Assembly: GCA_016708465.1 (NCBI GenBank)
Contig: JADJFT010000002.1
Coordinates: 1 to 64,000 of the forward strand
Length of the DNA stretch: 64,000 bases
Reading direction: 5' to 3'
DNA from: Rhodanobacteraceae bacterium
Lineage (GTDB): Bacteria; Pseudomonadota; Gammaproteobacteria; Xanthomonadales; Ahniellaceae
Shown here: in pieces, positions 62,278 through 64,000 of the stretch
How the letters are laid out: every line of letters begins with the position of its first letter
How positions within the stretch are numbered: position 1 is the first letter of the stretch
Position numbers and translations under genes: made by a program
The notes under the pieces: generated by a model
The model's input: only the letters and a program-made list of their open reading frames with translations
Told to the model about the DNA's origin: nothing
The model's database searches: none

Positions 62278-63641
62278 ATGAAACGCCTTGTCGCTCTTGC
62301 CCTGACCGCCGCTGCCAGCCTGCTCGGTCCGGCTGCGCCACTTACGATGACTATTCGTACTATGACCGTGACGGTTACTACGAGGATGACTATTACGGCA
62401 ATCGCGACGATTCACGCCGTTACTACTACGACGAATACGGCAATCGCGTGTACGGCAACCCCTACGATGTCGCCAGTCGCTATGGCGCCAATTATGGCAG
62501 TGCTTCGTGGGGCTATCCCGACTATATCCGTTACAACAGCTACTACTCGGCGTTGTGGCCGACCTATCGCTACTACTACGACCCCTACTGGAGCCCCGGC
62601 TTCTATTACGGCGTGACCTATTTCCCGCGCACCTACTTCGGCTTGAATCTCAGCTGGTACAGCTGGCCGTACTACCAAGCCTATTCGCCGTACCGCAACA
62701 GCTACGGTGATCACTACTATGACTGGCGCGACGACTACAGCCGCAGCCGTGCCGGGCGCATGCAGCACTATGGCCAAGCGCCGCGTTACGGCAGTGCCCG
62801 CAACGAGGCGCAATATCTCGCGCGCACCAGCGGTGCCCGCGGCGCAGCCCAGACCTATTACGGTGCGTCGACACAACCGGGCGGCATCATCGATCCGATC
62901 CAAGCACGCCAGACCCGTGCTCGCGGTGGTGCGCTGCCGTTCGAACGCAACACGCGCGACTGGAACGTTGACCCGTATGGCCCCGACGGTCGTGGTTACG
63001 GCGGCTTCACCGGTCAAGGCAGCGCGCCGATGACACGCTCCTCGCGTGGTTATGACCGTGGCCATGGCCGCAACGATGGCGATGTTGCGCCAGTGCCGAA
63101 CGGTCGCAGTCGTTCGCGCGATTCGTTGCGTGATCAGCGATTCGAGCCATCGCAGGAGATCGATGCGCCAGAGACACATCGTGTCTACCGCGGTCGCACC
63201 AATCCGGGATCAGCGGATGCGTCTTCGCGTGAGTTCATGCCGCGACAGACGCGCGAGCCATACAACCCGATCTTCGAGCCACAGGTCGAGCAAACACCGC
63301 AACGGCGTTCGCAACCGCAGTACGAACCACGCTCCCGCGAGGTCTACCGCAGCCGTGAGATTCAGCAGCGACAGACGTATCAGCCGAGCGAACCGGTGGA
63401 GCGCAACTACTCGCGCCAAATCGATCGTAGCGAACCGACCATTCAGCGTAGCGAGCCGCGCTATGAGCGTTCGGCGCCGACCATGCAGCGCAGCGAGCCG
63501 CGCTCGGCACCAAGCTATGAACGCTCGCAACCCAGCGAGTCGCGCAGTGCGCCGAGCAGTAGTTCGTCTGACGATGACAGCGGCAGCAGCCGTTCGTCAC
63601 GCGGCCAGCTCGGCCGCATCATCCACGACGACGACGACTGA
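62278..63641 (+). CDS. Secreted Tyr/Ser/Arg-rich low-complexity protein, one frameshift
   Basis: ATG at 62278 with signal peptide MKRLVALALTAAASLLGPA. A shift near 62340 takes the reading into YDDYSYYDRDGYYEDDYYGN and on through a Tyr/Trp/Pro-rich zone (SALWPTYRYYYDPYWSPGFY; SWPYYQAYSPYRNSYGDHYY). The C-terminal third is rich in Ser, Arg, Glu and Pro with loose repeats (RSEPRYERSAPTMQRSEPRS) and an Asp-rich end HDDDD. About 454 residues. It looks intrinsically disordered and surface-exposed. No family recognised. Confidence 0.6.
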
Positions 63642-64000
63642 TCAGACCTCGACCAGTCGTCCGCCTTCCAGCTTCAACACTCGATCGGCCAGCGCCAAGC
63701 TGGCCGGTCGGTGCGTGATCAGGAGGACCGTTCGGTGCTTCAGCACGGCACGGCATTCGGCGATGAATTCGTGCTCGCCCTCCGGATCGAACATCGCCGT
63801 GGCTTCGTCGAGGATCAGCACCGCCGGGTCCTTCAGCAGCGCCCGCGCCAGCGCGATACGTTGTTTCTGGCCGCCGGAGAGGCGCACGCCGTCGTCGCCG
63901 ATCACGGTGTCATAGCCATCCGGCAAGGCCGCGACGAAGTCGTGCGCATGCGCCGCACGCGCTGCACGTTCAATTGCAACTCGGTCTGCGCCAGCCAGAC
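63642..64000 (-). CDS. ABC exporter ATP-binding domain, 5' partial at the window edge
   Basis: C-terminal part only; the gene continues past base 64000. It carries VAALPDGYDTVIGDDGVRLS and GGQKQRIALARALLKDPAVL (signature motif LSGGQKQR), Walker B LILDEATAMFD, and the switch His in LLITHRPASLALADRVLKLE. The D-loop reads TAMFDPEGE rather than the usual SALD. The MsbA-like half-transporter class is likely, possibly lipid A or peptide export. Its stop abuts the Tyr-rich gene end. Confidence 0.85.
   Translation of the reverse strand, partial: LAGADRVAIERAARAAHAHDFVAALPDGYDTVIGDDGVRLSGGQKQRIALARALLKDPAVLILDEATAMFDPEGEHEFIAECRAVLKHRTVLLITHRPASLALADRVLKLEGGRLVEV

Overview
The window looks like the chromosomal replication-origin neighbourhood of a GC-rich gammaproteobacterium of the order Lysobacterales (Xanthomonadales). 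The evidence is gene order: rpmH-rnpA-yidC-mnmE run leftward and dnaA-dnaN-recF-gyrB rightward, followed by TPR protein-tonB-exbB-exbD-exbD and a convergent pdxJ, an arrangement I associate with that order. ParA, ParB and RsmG lie about 15 kb beyond gyrB. No rRNA, tRNA or CRISPR array was recognised. Genus is not resolvable from sequence reading alone.

Layout. 1-10.4 kb is accessory: a tyrosine integrase cut by the left edge with a small HTH/coiled-coil partner, a small secreted protein, an XRE regulator divergent from a hypothetical gene across a palindromic operator, a secreted YD-like protein, and a three-gene cassette of secreted proteins (4.9-9.6 kb) whose last member carries a His/Asp cluster resembling zinc-dependent phospholipases. 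10.5-17.6 kb holds an alpha/beta hydrolase, rhomboid protease, EamA transporter, Sel1-like membrane protein and a 13-repeat beta-propeller protein. 17.8-34.9 kb holds mutM, a propeller histidine kinase, rpmG-rpmB, an AbrB-Doc toxin-antitoxin pair, DUF952-aroE, an M3 oligopeptidase, a cNMP/patatin protein, two tandem M28 peptidases, a methyltransferase and an S9 dipeptidyl peptidase. 35-45.1 kb is the origin core with a DnaA-box-bearing dnaA-dnaN spacer. 45.1-52.7 kb carries a glycosyltransferase-like gene, a transglutaminase-fold membrane protein with a RimK-like ligase, and the TonB energy-transduction operon. 52.7-64 kb carries pdxJ, a propeller diguanylate cyclase, envelope glycosylation genes, an ECF sigma/anti-sigma pair, parAB, a REP cluster, rsmG, a thiol protein, a Tyr-rich secreted protein and the end of an ABC exporter.

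Functional themes are chromosome replication and segregation, envelope biogenesis and TonB-dependent uptake, secreted peptide degradation (M28, S9, M3) and periplasmic sensing (propeller kinase, propeller GGDEF protein).

Quality warning. Many genes are broken by one-base shifts, while the reading continues intact in another frame. rpmB shows two compensating shifts in A-runs, and rpmG has a one-base insertion plus an in-frame stop. Together these point to uncorrected indel errors, typical of long reads, rather than decay. The long conserved genes at 24-45 kb are intact. For broken genes I give the outer limits of the reconstructed gene and the approximate shift points. The most interesting lead is a shared C-terminal F-x-[DN]-x-F-E ending on three secreted proteins of two unrelated folds.
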